Assembly: GCF_024198175.1 (NCBI RefSeq)
Contig: NZ_JAJVKV010000019.1
Span: forward strand, 62,001-126,000
DNA: 64,000 nt
Source: Pyxidicoccus xibeiensis
GTDB lineage: Bacteria; Myxococcota; Myxococcia; Myxococcales; Myxococcaceae
Reading direction: 5' to 3'
Under the pieces are notes generated by a model. That model did not search any database and was not told where the DNA came from. It saw nothing but the letters and a program-made list of their open reading frames with translations. Below, piece by piece: positions 56,371-64,000 of the stretch; within the stretch, counting starts at the first letter, position 1; each line of letters begins with the position of its first letter. The translations under genes were made by a program, and so were the position numbers.

Positions 56371-57999
56371 CTACGAGCCGGTGGCCGCCTCGGCGCCGGT
56401 GCGGAGCATGGGCGCCTCGGAGACGAACTTCAGCTCCGGGTGCTTGTCCTCGGCGTGCTGGAGCGCCCAGTCGTCGCGGAAGAGGACCAGCGGCAGGCCG
56501 TCGCGGTCCTGCACCGTCTGGCGGTTGCCCTCCCAGTCGAAGGACTTGGGGTCGAAGTTGGCCCCCACCACCCAGCGCGCGTGGCTGAAGGGCAGCCGGT
56601 CCAGGGCAATCTTCGCCCCGTACTCGTGCTCCAGGCGGTACTGCAGCACCTCGAACTGGAGCGCGCCCACCACGCCGACGATGGGGTCCTTCATGCCCAT
56701 CTGCAGCTGCTGGAAGATCTGCACCGTGCCCTCCTCGGAGAGCTGCTCCAGGCCCTTCTCCATCTGCTTGCGGCGCAGCGGGTCCTTGGAGCGCACCACG
56801 GCGAAGAACTCCGGGCTGAAGCGCGGCACGCCCTCGAACACGATGTCGGTGCCACCCTCGGCCAGCGTGTCGCCGATGCGGTACTGCCCCGGGTCGAACA
56901 GGCCGATGACGTCCCCGGGCCACGCGTCCTCAATCGCCGTGCGCTCGGCGGCCATGAACTGGCTCGGCTTGGCCAGGCGCACTTCCTTGCCCAGCCGCGA
57001 GTGGAAGGCGCTCATGCCCTTCACGTAGCGGCCGCTCACCACGCGCATGAAGGCGATGCGGTCGCGGTGCGCCGGGTCCATGTTCGCTTGAATCTTGAAG
57101 ACGAAGCCCGCGAACTTCGGGTTCGTCGGCTCGCGGACGCCCAGCGTCGTCTGGCGCGGCGTGGGCGCGGGCGCCAGGTCCAGGAAGGCGTCCAGGAACG
57201 GGCGCACGCCGAAGTTCGTCATGGCGCTGCCGAAGAACATGGGCGTCAGCTGCCCGGTGTCGCACTTCTCGCGGGTGAACTCGTCGCCGCCGATGTCCAG
57301 CAGCTCGATGTCCTCGTTCAGCTTGGCCAGCTCCGACTCGGAGAGGACGGACTTGATTTCGTCCGAGTCGATGGAGACGGAGCGCTCCGCGACCTCGGAC
57401 TCGCCGTGGGTGCCCTCGGCGGCGAAGAGGTGGACGACGCGGGCCTGCCGGTCATAGACGCCGCGGAACTCGGGGCCCATGCCGATGGGCCAGTTCATCG
57501 GGTAGGAGCGGATGCCGAGCACCTGCTCCAGCTCGTTCATCAGCTCCAGCGGCTCGCGGCCGTACCGGTCCAGCTTGTTGACGAAGGTGAAGATGGGGAT
57601 GCCACGCAGGCGGCAGACCTTGAAGAGCTTCTTGGTCTGCGGCTCCACGCCCTTGGCCGCGTCGATGAGCATCACCGCCGCGTCGGCCGCGGCCAGCGTG
57701 CGGTAGGTGTCCTCGGAGAAGTCCTGGTGGCCCGGGGTGTCCAGCAGGTTCACCGCATGGTCGCGGTAGACGAACTGGAGCACGGACGAGGTGACGGAGA
57801 TGCCGCGCTCCTTCTCCAGCTCCATCCAGTCGCTCGTCGCGTGCCGCCGCGCCTTCTTGGCCTTCACGCTGCCGGCCAGGTGGATGGCGCCTCCGTAGAG
57901 GAGCAGCTTCTCCGTGAGCGTGGTCTTGCCCGCGTCGGGGTGGGAGATGATGGCGAAGGTGCGCCGCCGGGCGACCTCCCTCTGGAGCTCATTCGTCAT
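56371..57999 (-). CDS. prfC: Peptide chain release factor 3
   Basis: A 542-aa translational GTPase. G1 is HPDAGKTTLT, switch RGISVTSSV, G3 DTPGHQDF and G4 NKLD, in the RF3 order; the C-terminal RF3 domain is present. It recycles RF1 and RF2 at termination. Length is typical. It is a lone gene facing the 180-aa gene. Confidence 0.96.
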   Translation of the reverse strand: MTNELQREVARRRTFAIISHPDAGKTTLTEKLLLYGGAIHLAGSVKAKKARRHATSDWMELEKERGISVTSSVLQFVYRDHAVNLLDTPGHQDFSEDTYRTLAAADAAVMLIDAAKGVEPQTKKLFKVCRLRGIPIFTFVNKLDRYGREPLELMNELEQVLGIRSYPMNWPIGMGPEFRGVYDRQARVVHLFAAEGTHGESEVAERSVSIDSDEIKSVLSESELAKLNEDIELLDIGGDEFTREKCDTGQLTPMFFGSAMTNFGVRPFLDAFLDLAPAPTPRQTTLGVREPTNPKFAGFVFKIQANMDPAHRDRIAFMRVVSGRYVKGMSAFHSRLGKEVRLAKPSQFMAAERTAIEDAWPGDVIGLFDPGQYRIGDTLAEGGTDIVFEGVPRFSPEFFAVVRSKDPLRRKQMEKGLEQLSEEGTVQIFQQLQMGMKDPIVGVVGALQFEVLQYRLEHEYGAKIALDRLPFSHARWVVGANFDPKSFDWEGNRQTVQDRDGLPLVLFRDDWALQHAEDKHPELKFVSEAPMLRTGAEAATGS

Positions 58000-58116
58000 G
58001 ACCCCGGGCCAACTATCACGGGTGGTCTTTCCTTGCAGCCCGCAAGCAGCGACTGGCGGTCAGGCCGCCTCCCGGTTAAGCCCTCTGGCGCTCCAAACCC
58101 GCCCTCGGAGGTCACC

Positions 58117-58518
58117 ATGCAGCGCACCCACCACTCCACTGGAACCCCCTGGGAGCCTGTCGTGGGCTACTCGCGCGCCGTGCGCGTGGGCCCCTTCGTC
58201 ACCGTCTCCGGCACCACGGCGACGGACGCCTCGGGCAACGTCGTGGGCGCCGGTGACGCCTACCGGCAGACGGTGCAGACGCTGAAGAACATCCAGTCCG
58301 CCCTGGAGGCCCTGGGCGCCAGCCTGAAGGACGTGGTGCGCACCCGGATGTACGTCACCGACATCCAGCGCTGGGAGGAGATTGGCCGCGCCCACGGCGA
58401 GTTCTTCGCGGACATCCGCCCCGCCACGTCCATGGTGGAGGTCAGCCGCCTCATCTCCCCGGAGATGCTGGTGGAAATCGAGGCGGACGCCATCGTCGCC
58501 TCGGAGACCGGCCGCTAG
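58117..58518 (+). CDS. RidA/YjgF-family protein
   Basis: A 133-aa member of the RidA family, enamine/imine deaminases. VVGYSRAVRVGPFVTVSGTT, the QTVQTLKNIQSALEALGASL helix, DVVRTRMYV and the RPATSMVEV stretch are typical; the Arg of RTRMYVTD matches the substrate Arg. GGAGG precedes the ATG. Its stop overlaps the convergent channel gene by 4 bp. Confidence 0.94.
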   Translation: MQRTHHSTGTPWEPVVGYSRAVRVGPFVTVSGTTATDASGNVVGAGDAYRQTVQTLKNIQSALEALGASLKDVVRTRMYVTDIQRWEEIGRAHGEFFADIRPATSMVEVSRLISPEMLVEIEADAIVASETGR

Positions 58519-59369
58519 CCGAGCAGCTTGCCCTTGGCGGCGGTGAACTCCGCCTCGGTGAGGTGGCCGCGCTCGCGCAGGGCGGCCAGCCGCTCCAGCT
58601 CGGAGGCGAGGCTGGGAGCGGGCGTGGCCGTGCCCGTCTCCTGGTCCGCCGACAGCAGCGCGTTGCTCAGGCTGGAGGCCACCATGCCGATGAGGCCGAT
58701 GCCCATCAGCATCAGCACCGTGGCACAGATGCGCGCCAGGCCCGTGTGCGGGGTGATGTCGCCGTAGCCCACGGTGGTGGCGGTGACGACGGCCCACCAG
58801 AGCGCGTCCGGAAACTGGGACAGGCTGGGGTTGGTGTCGCGCTCCAGCATCCACACCACGCTCGCCATGCCCAGCACCACCGTGGAGGCGATGAGGAGCA
58901 TGTGGCCCAGCTTGTAGCGGTTGAAGAGCGCGTCCAGCACGGCGAGCGAGCGGAACCGGCGGTACGCCCCCACCAGCCGCAGCAGGCGCAGCACGCGGGC
59001 GAGGCGCAGCAGCTGCGCGGCCCGCAGCAGGCTGAACGCCTCCGCGTACAGGGGCACCAGGCCCGGCAGCTCGTACCAGTGGCGGCGCAGGTACGCTGCG
59101 CGCTCCTTCGCCCGGCCCAGCCCCCAGAGGAAGTCGCCGAGGAAGACGAGCACGAAGCCCAGGTCGATGGCCGCGAGCAGCCGGAAGCGCGCGTCCGGCC
59201 ACTGCAGGCCCTCCATCTCCACGTAGAGGATGGGGCCCAGGCTGGCCAGGGCCAGCACCGACATGACGAAGTCCCGGAGCACGAGCCCCCGGGGCGCCGT
59301 GTCCGAGCCCTCCTGCGCGGCCCCCGGCTCCGCGCGTACGACTTCCGAGATGGCTTCCTCGCTTCGCAT
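58515..59369 (-). CDS. Voltage-gated-type potassium channel with SHOCT tail
   Basis: A 284-aa channel. An S4-like helix carries regular Arg (RLARVLRLLRLVGAYRRFR), the selectivity filter is TTVGYGD, and the pore helices flank it. The C terminus holds a short SHOCT-like helix pair (LERLAALRERGHLTEAEFTAAKGKLL). It should pass K+ through the inner membrane. The N-terminal 25 residues are cytoplasmic and acidic. Confidence 0.92.
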   Translation of the reverse strand: MRSEEAISEVVRAEPGAAQEGSDTAPRGLVLRDFVMSVLALASLGPILYVEMEGLQWPDARFRLLAAIDLGFVLVFLGDFLWGLGRAKERAAYLRRHWYELPGLVPLYAEAFSLLRAAQLLRLARVLRLLRLVGAYRRFRSLAVLDALFNRYKLGHMLLIASTVVLGMASVVWMLERDTNPSLSQFPDALWWAVVTATTVGYGDITPHTGLARICATVLMLMGIGLIGMVASSLSNALLSADQETGTATPAPSLASELERLAALRERGHLTEAEFTAAKGKLLG

Positions 59370-59503
59370 CGGGCTTCACGCTACGCGCTGCAAAGCCGCG
59401 TTGGGAATCCCACCCCCGGACAGCAAGGGAGGAAGCGTCATGTCCCTCGCCCGGGGAGCGCGGGTAGACGTCACCCTCCCGCCGCCCTACCTTTTGAGTA
59501 GCC

Positions 59504-60406
59504 ATGGGCACGGAGTGGAAGGACAACATCGACGTCGCCGACATGCTGGAGCGGGTGGCGGACCTGCTGGAAGGGCAGGACGCCATGCCGTTCCGGGTGA
59601 GTGCGTACCGGAAGGCGGCAAACGCCATCGCCAGCTGGCCCCAGCCCGTGGTGGAGCTGCTCGCGGCGGACGGTGAGGCGGGGCTGCGCAAGCTGCCCGG
59701 CGTGGGCAAGAGCATCGCGGCGGCGGTGGCGGAGTGGGTGCGCACGGGGCAGCTCGGCCTGCTGCACCGGCTGGAGACCGAGGCCTCGCCCGAGCAGCTG
59801 CTCGCCAGCGTGCCCGGCATCGGTCCGGAGCTGGCGCGGCGCATCCACCAGGAGCTGGGCGTGGGGACGCTGGAGGAGCTGGAGCAGGCGGCGCACGACG
59901 GGAGCCTGGAGGACGTGGAGGGCTTCGGGCCCCGGCGCGGGCAGCAGGTGCGCGAGCTGCTCGCGGCGCGGCTCGGACGCAACCGGCGGGGCCTGGCGCG
60001 CAAGCAGGAGGCCCGGTCCGAGGAGCCGCAGCCCGAGCTGGCCCTGCTGCTCCAGATGGACGAGGAGTACCGCCGGCGCGCGGCGGCCGGAGAGCTGCGG
60101 AAGATTGCACCGCGCCGCTTCAACCCGTCAGGCGAGGCGTGGCTGCCGGTGCTGCGCCGCAAGCTGGACGGGTGGAGCATCCGGGCGCTCTTCTCCAACA
60201 CGGCGCTGGCGCACCAGCAGGAGGCCACGCACGACTGGGTGGTCCTCTACTTCGACAAGGACGACGACGAGGGCCAGTGCACCGTCGTCACCGCGCACGG
60301 CGGCCCGCTCGACGGCAGGCGCGTGGTGCGCGGCCGCGAGGTGGAGTGCCTCGCGTACTACGGCGTGGAGGCCGAGGAGGCCCAGGCGCCCCAGCCCCAT
60401 GCCTGA
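59504..60406 (+). CDS. PolX-N-terminal/helix-hairpin-helix DNA-binding protein
   Basis: A 300-aa protein. The first 80 residues match the 8-kDa N-terminal domain of family X DNA polymerases (IDVADMLERVADLLEGQD, RVSAYRKAANAIASW), followed by helix-hairpin-helix motifs LPGVGKSIAAAV, VPGIGPELARRI and VEGFGPRRGQQV. The polymerase palm and PHP exonuclease parts are absent; residues 190-300 form another, unrecognised domain (WLPVLRRKLDGWSIRALFSN). It may bind gapped DNA as a repair or regulatory factor. It is a single gene. Confidence 0.82.
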   Translation: MGTEWKDNIDVADMLERVADLLEGQDAMPFRVSAYRKAANAIASWPQPVVELLAADGEAGLRKLPGVGKSIAAAVAEWVRTGQLGLLHRLETEASPEQLLASVPGIGPELARRIHQELGVGTLEELEQAAHDGSLEDVEGFGPRRGQQVRELLAARLGRNRRGLARKQEARSEEPQPELALLLQMDEEYRRRAAAGELRKIAPRRFNPSGEAWLPVLRRKLDGWSIRALFSNTALAHQQEATHDWVVLYFDKDDDEGQCTVVTAHGGPLDGRRVVRGREVECLAYYGVEAEEAQAPQPHA

Positions 60407-60430
60407 GGCTGGAGCGGCCGTGGCTGTGGC

Positions 60431-61543
60431 TCAGTCGTACGTCGCGATGTACTGGAAGATGGCGGCGTAGAACTCCGGCTCGTCGAAGGTGTCCGGGCCC
60501 ACGCCCACCACGTCCAGGTGGTCCTGGGAGATGACGCTGGAGGTGGACGTCAGCTGCGCGCTGGTCGGCGCGTTGAGGCTCGTCACCGGGGCGATGGCGT
60601 CGTTCGTCACCGAGTCGAAGCCGAAGGTGGACTCGCTGTAGCGCAGCCGGTAGCCCATCTGCTGCGAGTTGATGCCCACCAGCCCGTCGTCGTCCGCCTC
60701 GTTGCGCACGCCGTCGCCGCAGCCGCCCGCGCCGTCGTTGTCTCCGTCACCCGCACAGGCGCCGTCCCCGTCGATGTCGAAGAAGAACTCGCTCAGCAGG
60801 TACAGCGCGGGATTCACATTGACGCCGTTCTGCGCGGTGATGAGCGACACGTAGCGGCCGGCGTAGGTGCTGCTCACCGGGTACTTGTCGTTGAACGCCT
60901 TCATCCCCGTGGTGACGCCGTCCGTGGCGGAGTAGTCGTTGTAGACGAGCTGCTTGGCGCCCGCGAACGCGTCATTGCCCGGCCGGTAGACGACGTCGCC
61001 GTAATACTCCGCCAGCGCGGCGATGACGCTGGAGACGCCCGGCTTCAGGTCCAGGATGTACTTGGCCACCGGCGAGCCCCGGTGCGGCGAGGACACGCTC
61101 ACCAGCACCGCCACCGACGTGACACCCCGCCGCTCGCGCAGCACCCGCGCGGCCTTGCGCGCGTCGATGCCACCCTGCGAGTGGCCGATGAGGTTCACCT
61201 TCGACACGCCCGCGGTGGCCATGAAGCCCTCGATGTCGTTGGCCAGGTCCAGCCCGCGCACCTCCGAGGACTGGAACGGGGCGACCTGCGCCACGAAGGA
61301 CCGCTGCCCCGCGTCGATGTCCTCGTTGCAGTCCGTCTCGAAGAGCGCGTCACACGCGTCTCCCACGAACATGCCGTAGTCGTCGCCCCAGTAGTCGTAG
61401 CCGAGGATGTCGTCGAACCCGGCCATGCCATGCGCGAACACCACGGGATACGTCGTCCTCGCCGCGCCCGCTCGGGCCTCGGGACCGACTCCAAACACTC
61501 CGGCGAACACCACCGCCACGAGGACTGCATGAAGCCTCTTCAT
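60431..61543 (-). CDS. Secreted triacylglycerol-lipase-like enzyme
   Basis: A 370-aa exported lipase. A Sec signal precedes the mature start near ARAG. The oxyanion region is VVFAHGMAGFDD, the nucleophile elbow IGHSQGGIDARK, and the catalytic His is probably in SQDHLDVVGVG, as in Burkholderia/Pseudomonas lipases. A GDGDNDGAGGCGDG stretch may bind calcium. AAGGAG before the ATG fixes the start. No lipase chaperone gene is adjacent. Confidence 0.9.
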   Translation of the reverse strand: MKRLHAVLVAVVFAGVFGVGPEARAGAARTTYPVVFAHGMAGFDDILGYDYWGDDYGMFVGDACDALFETDCNEDIDAGQRSFVAQVAPFQSSEVRGLDLANDIEGFMATAGVSKVNLIGHSQGGIDARKAARVLRERRGVTSVAVLVSVSSPHRGSPVAKYILDLKPGVSSVIAALAEYYGDVVYRPGNDAFAGAKQLVYNDYSATDGVTTGMKAFNDKYPVSSTYAGRYVSLITAQNGVNVNPALYLLSEFFFDIDGDGACAGDGDNDGAGGCGDGVRNEADDDGLVGINSQQMGYRLRYSESTFGFDSVTNDAIAPVTSLNAPTSAQLTSTSSVISQDHLDVVGVGPDTFDEPEFYAAIFQYIATYD

Positions 61544-61662
61544 CGCTCGCTCCTTCGCTCTACCGCTGGGGGGAAGGCGCGAACGGTACTGCAGCCACAA
61601 CCCGGAAAAGGCAGACGGCCCTCACTTTGTTGACATTTGAGTCAGCCGGGTATTTCCGCACC

Positions 61663-61692
61663 CCGCTCCGGTGCCTGGTGACACCGGAGCGG
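61663..61692 (-). terminator. Hairpin after Kelch lipoprotein gene
   Basis: An 11-bp perfect stem (CCGCTCCGGTG and its complement) with an 8-nt loop, 24 nt downstream of the Kelch gene stop on the minus strand and before the lipase gene. No T tract. Confidence 0.6.
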
Positions 61693-61716
61693 AGCGCATG
61701 AGGTACGGCCGCGCGC

Positions 61717-63930
61717 TCAGGGCGCGGGGGTGTACAGCTCCGTGGTGGCCAGGGAGCCGCTGGCACCCAGGCCGCCGGTGACGAGCACGTGCGCGCCGGC
61801 GCCCGTGCCGGGCAGCTGCGCCACGCCCGCGTTCGACACGGCGGCGGGCAGCGCTCCCGCGGAGGTCCACATGCCGGTGTTCAGGTCGAACACCTCGGCG
61901 GTGTCCAGCAGGCCGACGCCACTGCCACCATCCCCGCCCAGCACCAGCACGCGGTTGTTGGCCAGCGGCACGGCCATGGGCACGTAGCGGGTGATGGACA
62001 TGGGGGCCACGGAGGTCCACGTGTCGGTGGCCGGGTCATAGACCTCGGCGCTGGAGAGCGCGCCGCGCGCGCCCCAGCCGCCCGCCACCAGCACGCGGCC
62101 CGAGGACAGCAGCACCGCCGTGTGCCCGTAGCGGGTGACGGACATGGCCCGCTTTCCGACCCACTCGTTCCGGACAGGGTCGAACAGCTCCACCGTGTTG
62201 GTGTCCCCCTCCGGGGTGGTGCCGCCCACCACCAGTACCTGCCCGGACGGCAGCAGCGTGGCCGTGTGGTACAGGCGGCGCCGGCTCATGGACGGAGCGG
62301 CGCGCCACGGGGTGACGCTCGAGCTCGGGTCATACAGCTCGGCGGTGGCGAGGATGCTGCTGAAGCTGCTGCCGCTCCGTCCGCCCACCACCAGCACCTG
62401 TCCCGTGGGCAGCAGCGTGGCGGTGTGGCGCGAGCGCGGCGTGGCCAGCCCGCTCGTCGTCAGGGTCGACTGGCTGGTGGCCGGGTCATACACCTCCGAC
62501 GTGGCGTGGAAGAGGGAGGAGCTGCCCTGGCCCCCCACCACCAGCACCTTGCGCGGGGCCCCATTGAGGGACGGCAGCTCGGTGGCCGTGTGGAGGAAGC
62601 GGGCCGTGGCGAGCGAGCCCGCCGCCACCCAGTTGCCCACGTGCGCGTCGTAGCGCTCGACGGACGTGAGCGCGGCGGTGCCGGTGGCGGTGCCACCGGC
62701 CGCCAGCACCACGCCGGACTCGAGCACCGTCGTGGTGTGGTGGTAGCGCGGTGCATCCAGGGAGTCCGCGGGCGCCCACGGCGGCGCGGTGGGCATGTAG
62801 CGCTCGGTCGAGCTGGAGCGCTGCACGCCGCCATCCGGGCTGCCACCCGCGACGAGCACCTCGCCCGTGTTCAGCAGCGTGGCGGTGTGGCCCAGCCGGC
62901 TCATGCTCATGGACGGCTTGGCGAACCACCTGTCGCTCGGCGGGTCATACAGCACCGCCGTCTCGAGGTACGGGTCGCTGCCGTCGGTGCCACCGGCGAC
63001 GAGCACCTCGCCCGAGTGCAGCAGCGTGGCGGTGTGCAGCGCCCGCTCGCTGGGAAGCAGGTTGGAGGTGGGGGTCCACGCGTCCGTGGCCGGGTCATAC
63101 AGCTCCGAGCCGCGCGTCGCGTTGATGCCATTCATGCCGCCGGCCACCAGCACCTTGCCGGACAGCAGCAGCGTGGCCGAGTGGCCGGAGCGCACGCTGC
63201 CCATGACACGCGCGGGAGCCCACAGCCCCGTGGCCGGGTCATACAGCTCCGCGGTCCGCAGGAAGCTGCCCTGCGGGCCATTGCGGCCGCCCGTCACCAG
63301 CACCTTCCCGGAAGGCAGCAGCGTCGCGGTGTGGCCGACGCGCGCCGTGGCCATGGCGCCCGTCTCCGTCCACGCCCCGGTGGCCGCGTCGTAGAGCCGG
63401 GCCGTCGCCAGCCCCACGCCCGCTCCACTGTCGCCGCCCACCACCAGCACCTTCCCGGAAGGCAGCAGCGTCGCGGTGTGGCCGGAGCGCAGCCGGTCCA
63501 GGCTGCCGGTGGAGGCCCACACTCCGGTGGCCGGGTCATACAGCTCCGCCGTGCCGGTGGTGGCCGCGCCGAAGTCGCCGCCGACGACGAGCACCTTGCC
63601 GGAGGGCAGCAGCGTCGCGGTGTGGCGCTGGCGCGCGACGACCATGGCGCCCGCGCTGGACCAGCGCCCCAGCTTCACGTCGTACAGCTCCGCGCCCTGG
63701 GAGGACTGACCGCCCGTCACCAGCACCGCGCCCGAGCGCAGCAGCACCGCCGCATGGTCCGCGCGCTGGGCCGCCATGCTCCCCGCGCTCGACCAACTGG
63801 AGCCCGAGCCCAGCGCCACTGCGTGGGACTCGACATTCAACTCATCTGCAAAATCCTCGTGTGAGCATCCCGCCATGGCGAGCGTCAGCACGAGCGCGGC
63901 CAGGCGGCCGAACCCAACAGGTGCATTCAT
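61717..63930 (-). CDS. Kelch-repeat lipoprotein
   Basis: A 737-aa lipoprotein (lipobox MAGC). About a dozen Kelch-like repeats of roughly 48-50 residues follow, each reading close to RHTATLLPSGKVLVVGG then AELYDPATGVW; they would fold into one or two beta propellers outside the cytoplasm. No enzyme domain is present, so a binding or adhesive role is likely. Repeat sequences are so similar at the DNA level that recombination between them is possible. GAGGA lies about 10 nt before the ATG. The left boundary of the operon lies outside the window. Confidence 0.9.
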   Translation of the reverse strand: MNAPVGFGRLAALVLTLAMAGCSHEDFADELNVESHAVALGSGSSWSSAGSMAAQRADHAAVLLRSGAVLVTGGQSSQGAELYDVKLGRWSSAGAMVVARQRHTATLLPSGKVLVVGGDFGAATTGTAELYDPATGVWASTGSLDRLRSGHTATLLPSGKVLVVGGDSGAGVGLATARLYDAATGAWTETGAMATARVGHTATLLPSGKVLVTGGRNGPQGSFLRTAELYDPATGLWAPARVMGSVRSGHSATLLLSGKVLVAGGMNGINATRGSELYDPATDAWTPTSNLLPSERALHTATLLHSGEVLVAGGTDGSDPYLETAVLYDPPSDRWFAKPSMSMSRLGHTATLLNTGEVLVAGGSPDGGVQRSSSTERYMPTAPPWAPADSLDAPRYHHTTTVLESGVVLAAGGTATGTAALTSVERYDAHVGNWVAAGSLATARFLHTATELPSLNGAPRKVLVVGGQGSSSLFHATSEVYDPATSQSTLTTSGLATPRSRHTATLLPTGQVLVVGGRSGSSFSSILATAELYDPSSSVTPWRAAPSMSRRRLYHTATLLPSGQVLVVGGTTPEGDTNTVELFDPVRNEWVGKRAMSVTRYGHTAVLLSSGRVLVAGGWGARGALSSAEVYDPATDTWTSVAPMSITRYVPMAVPLANNRVLVLGGDGGSGVGLLDTAEVFDLNTGMWTSAGALPAAVSNAGVAQLPGTGAGAHVLVTGGLGASGSLATTELYTPAP
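63292..63636 (-). repeat. Near-identical 144-147 bp repeats in Kelch gene
   Basis: Three copies of a segment around GCAGCAGCGTCGCGGTGTGG begin near 63301, 63448 and 63592. The first two are identical over about 40 bp. These are DNA-level traces of the protein repeats. Confidence 0.65.
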
Positions 63931-64000
63931 GGATTGGGAGTCCTCTTTGCGGCTTGGGGGGTTGGAGCACGGGCGGGGGCCCGCGCTCTCCCGGCCTTTA

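Noticed and set aside
61789..63864. A long open frame on the plus strand opposite the Kelch gene
   Set aside because: It mirrors the repeats of the real gene and encodes only Gly/Arg/His-rich sequence.

Overview
Kind of organism. The window is GC-rich (about 70 %) with strong third-position GC bias, dense genes and many ATGA or TGATG start/stop overlaps. It carries many lipoproteins, a Ser/Thr kinase with a low-complexity tail, an ASH-repeat/VWA-like lipoprotein, a Kelch-repeat lipoprotein, a sigma-54 activator with a -24/-12 promoter, and a bacterial Thg1-like protein. Together these point to a myxobacterium, most likely a Myxococcaceae member (Myxococcus, Corallococcus or Pyxidicoccus type). 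That is an inference from gene content; no rRNA or other taxonomic marker is present. No tRNA, rRNA, CRISPR array or insertion sequence was seen.

Layout. 1-6.6 kb: secreted and envelope proteins (transglutaminase fragment, lipoprotein, NodB deacetylase), a YyaL/DUF255 thioredoxin-domain protein and a peptidoglycan-binding/NlpC-like hydrolase. 6.6-10 kb: a tight four-gene cluster of two UbiA prenyltransferases, an unrecognised 241-aa protein and a lycopene-cyclase-domain protein. 9.9-15.1 kb (minus): a ClpP-like protein without its triad, RarA, a YigZ-family protein, and a three-gene overlapping set (heme-oxygenase-like diiron protein, GNAT, DUF3419/BtaA-like transferase). 15.2-17 kb (plus, divergent): desaturase and Aur1/PAP2-type enzyme. 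The last five genes could form a lipid pathway. 17-21 kb: prolyl-hydroxylase-like dioxygenase, MFS exporter with divergent AraC regulator, lipoprotein with an HEILH motif. 21-25.2 kb: AcoR-like activator, a sigma-54 promoter, aldehyde dehydrogenase and DUF779. 25.4-31.4 kb: CAP-domain lipoprotein, DUF350, transglutaminase-like protein, Thg1-like plus P-loop kinase pair, subtilase.

31.4-36.9 kb is the accessory-looking part: a GyrB-like pseudo-ATPase without Toprim, then divergently an AAA ATPase and a small TOPRIM-like protein (overlapping genes of visibly lower GC), followed by an SF1 helicase. The ATPase/TOPRIM pair is the best candidate for an undescribed or divergent defence system. A 59-aa gene follows whose Shine-Dalgarno lies in a hairpin.

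37-44.3 kb: hydrolase, ASH/VWA-like lipoprotein, Ser/Thr kinase, a small lipoprotein with a doubtful 5' end, and an unrecognised 313-aa gene behind unusual palindromes. 44.5-64 kb: mostly housekeeping or envelope genes: M50 peptidase, DapB-like reductase lacking its catalytic His, GFA protein, TtcA-TerB-PhnD-like operon, RNase D, M1 and M32 peptidases, RF3, RidA, a potassium channel, a PolX N-terminal-type DNA-binding protein, lipase and Kelch lipoprotein.
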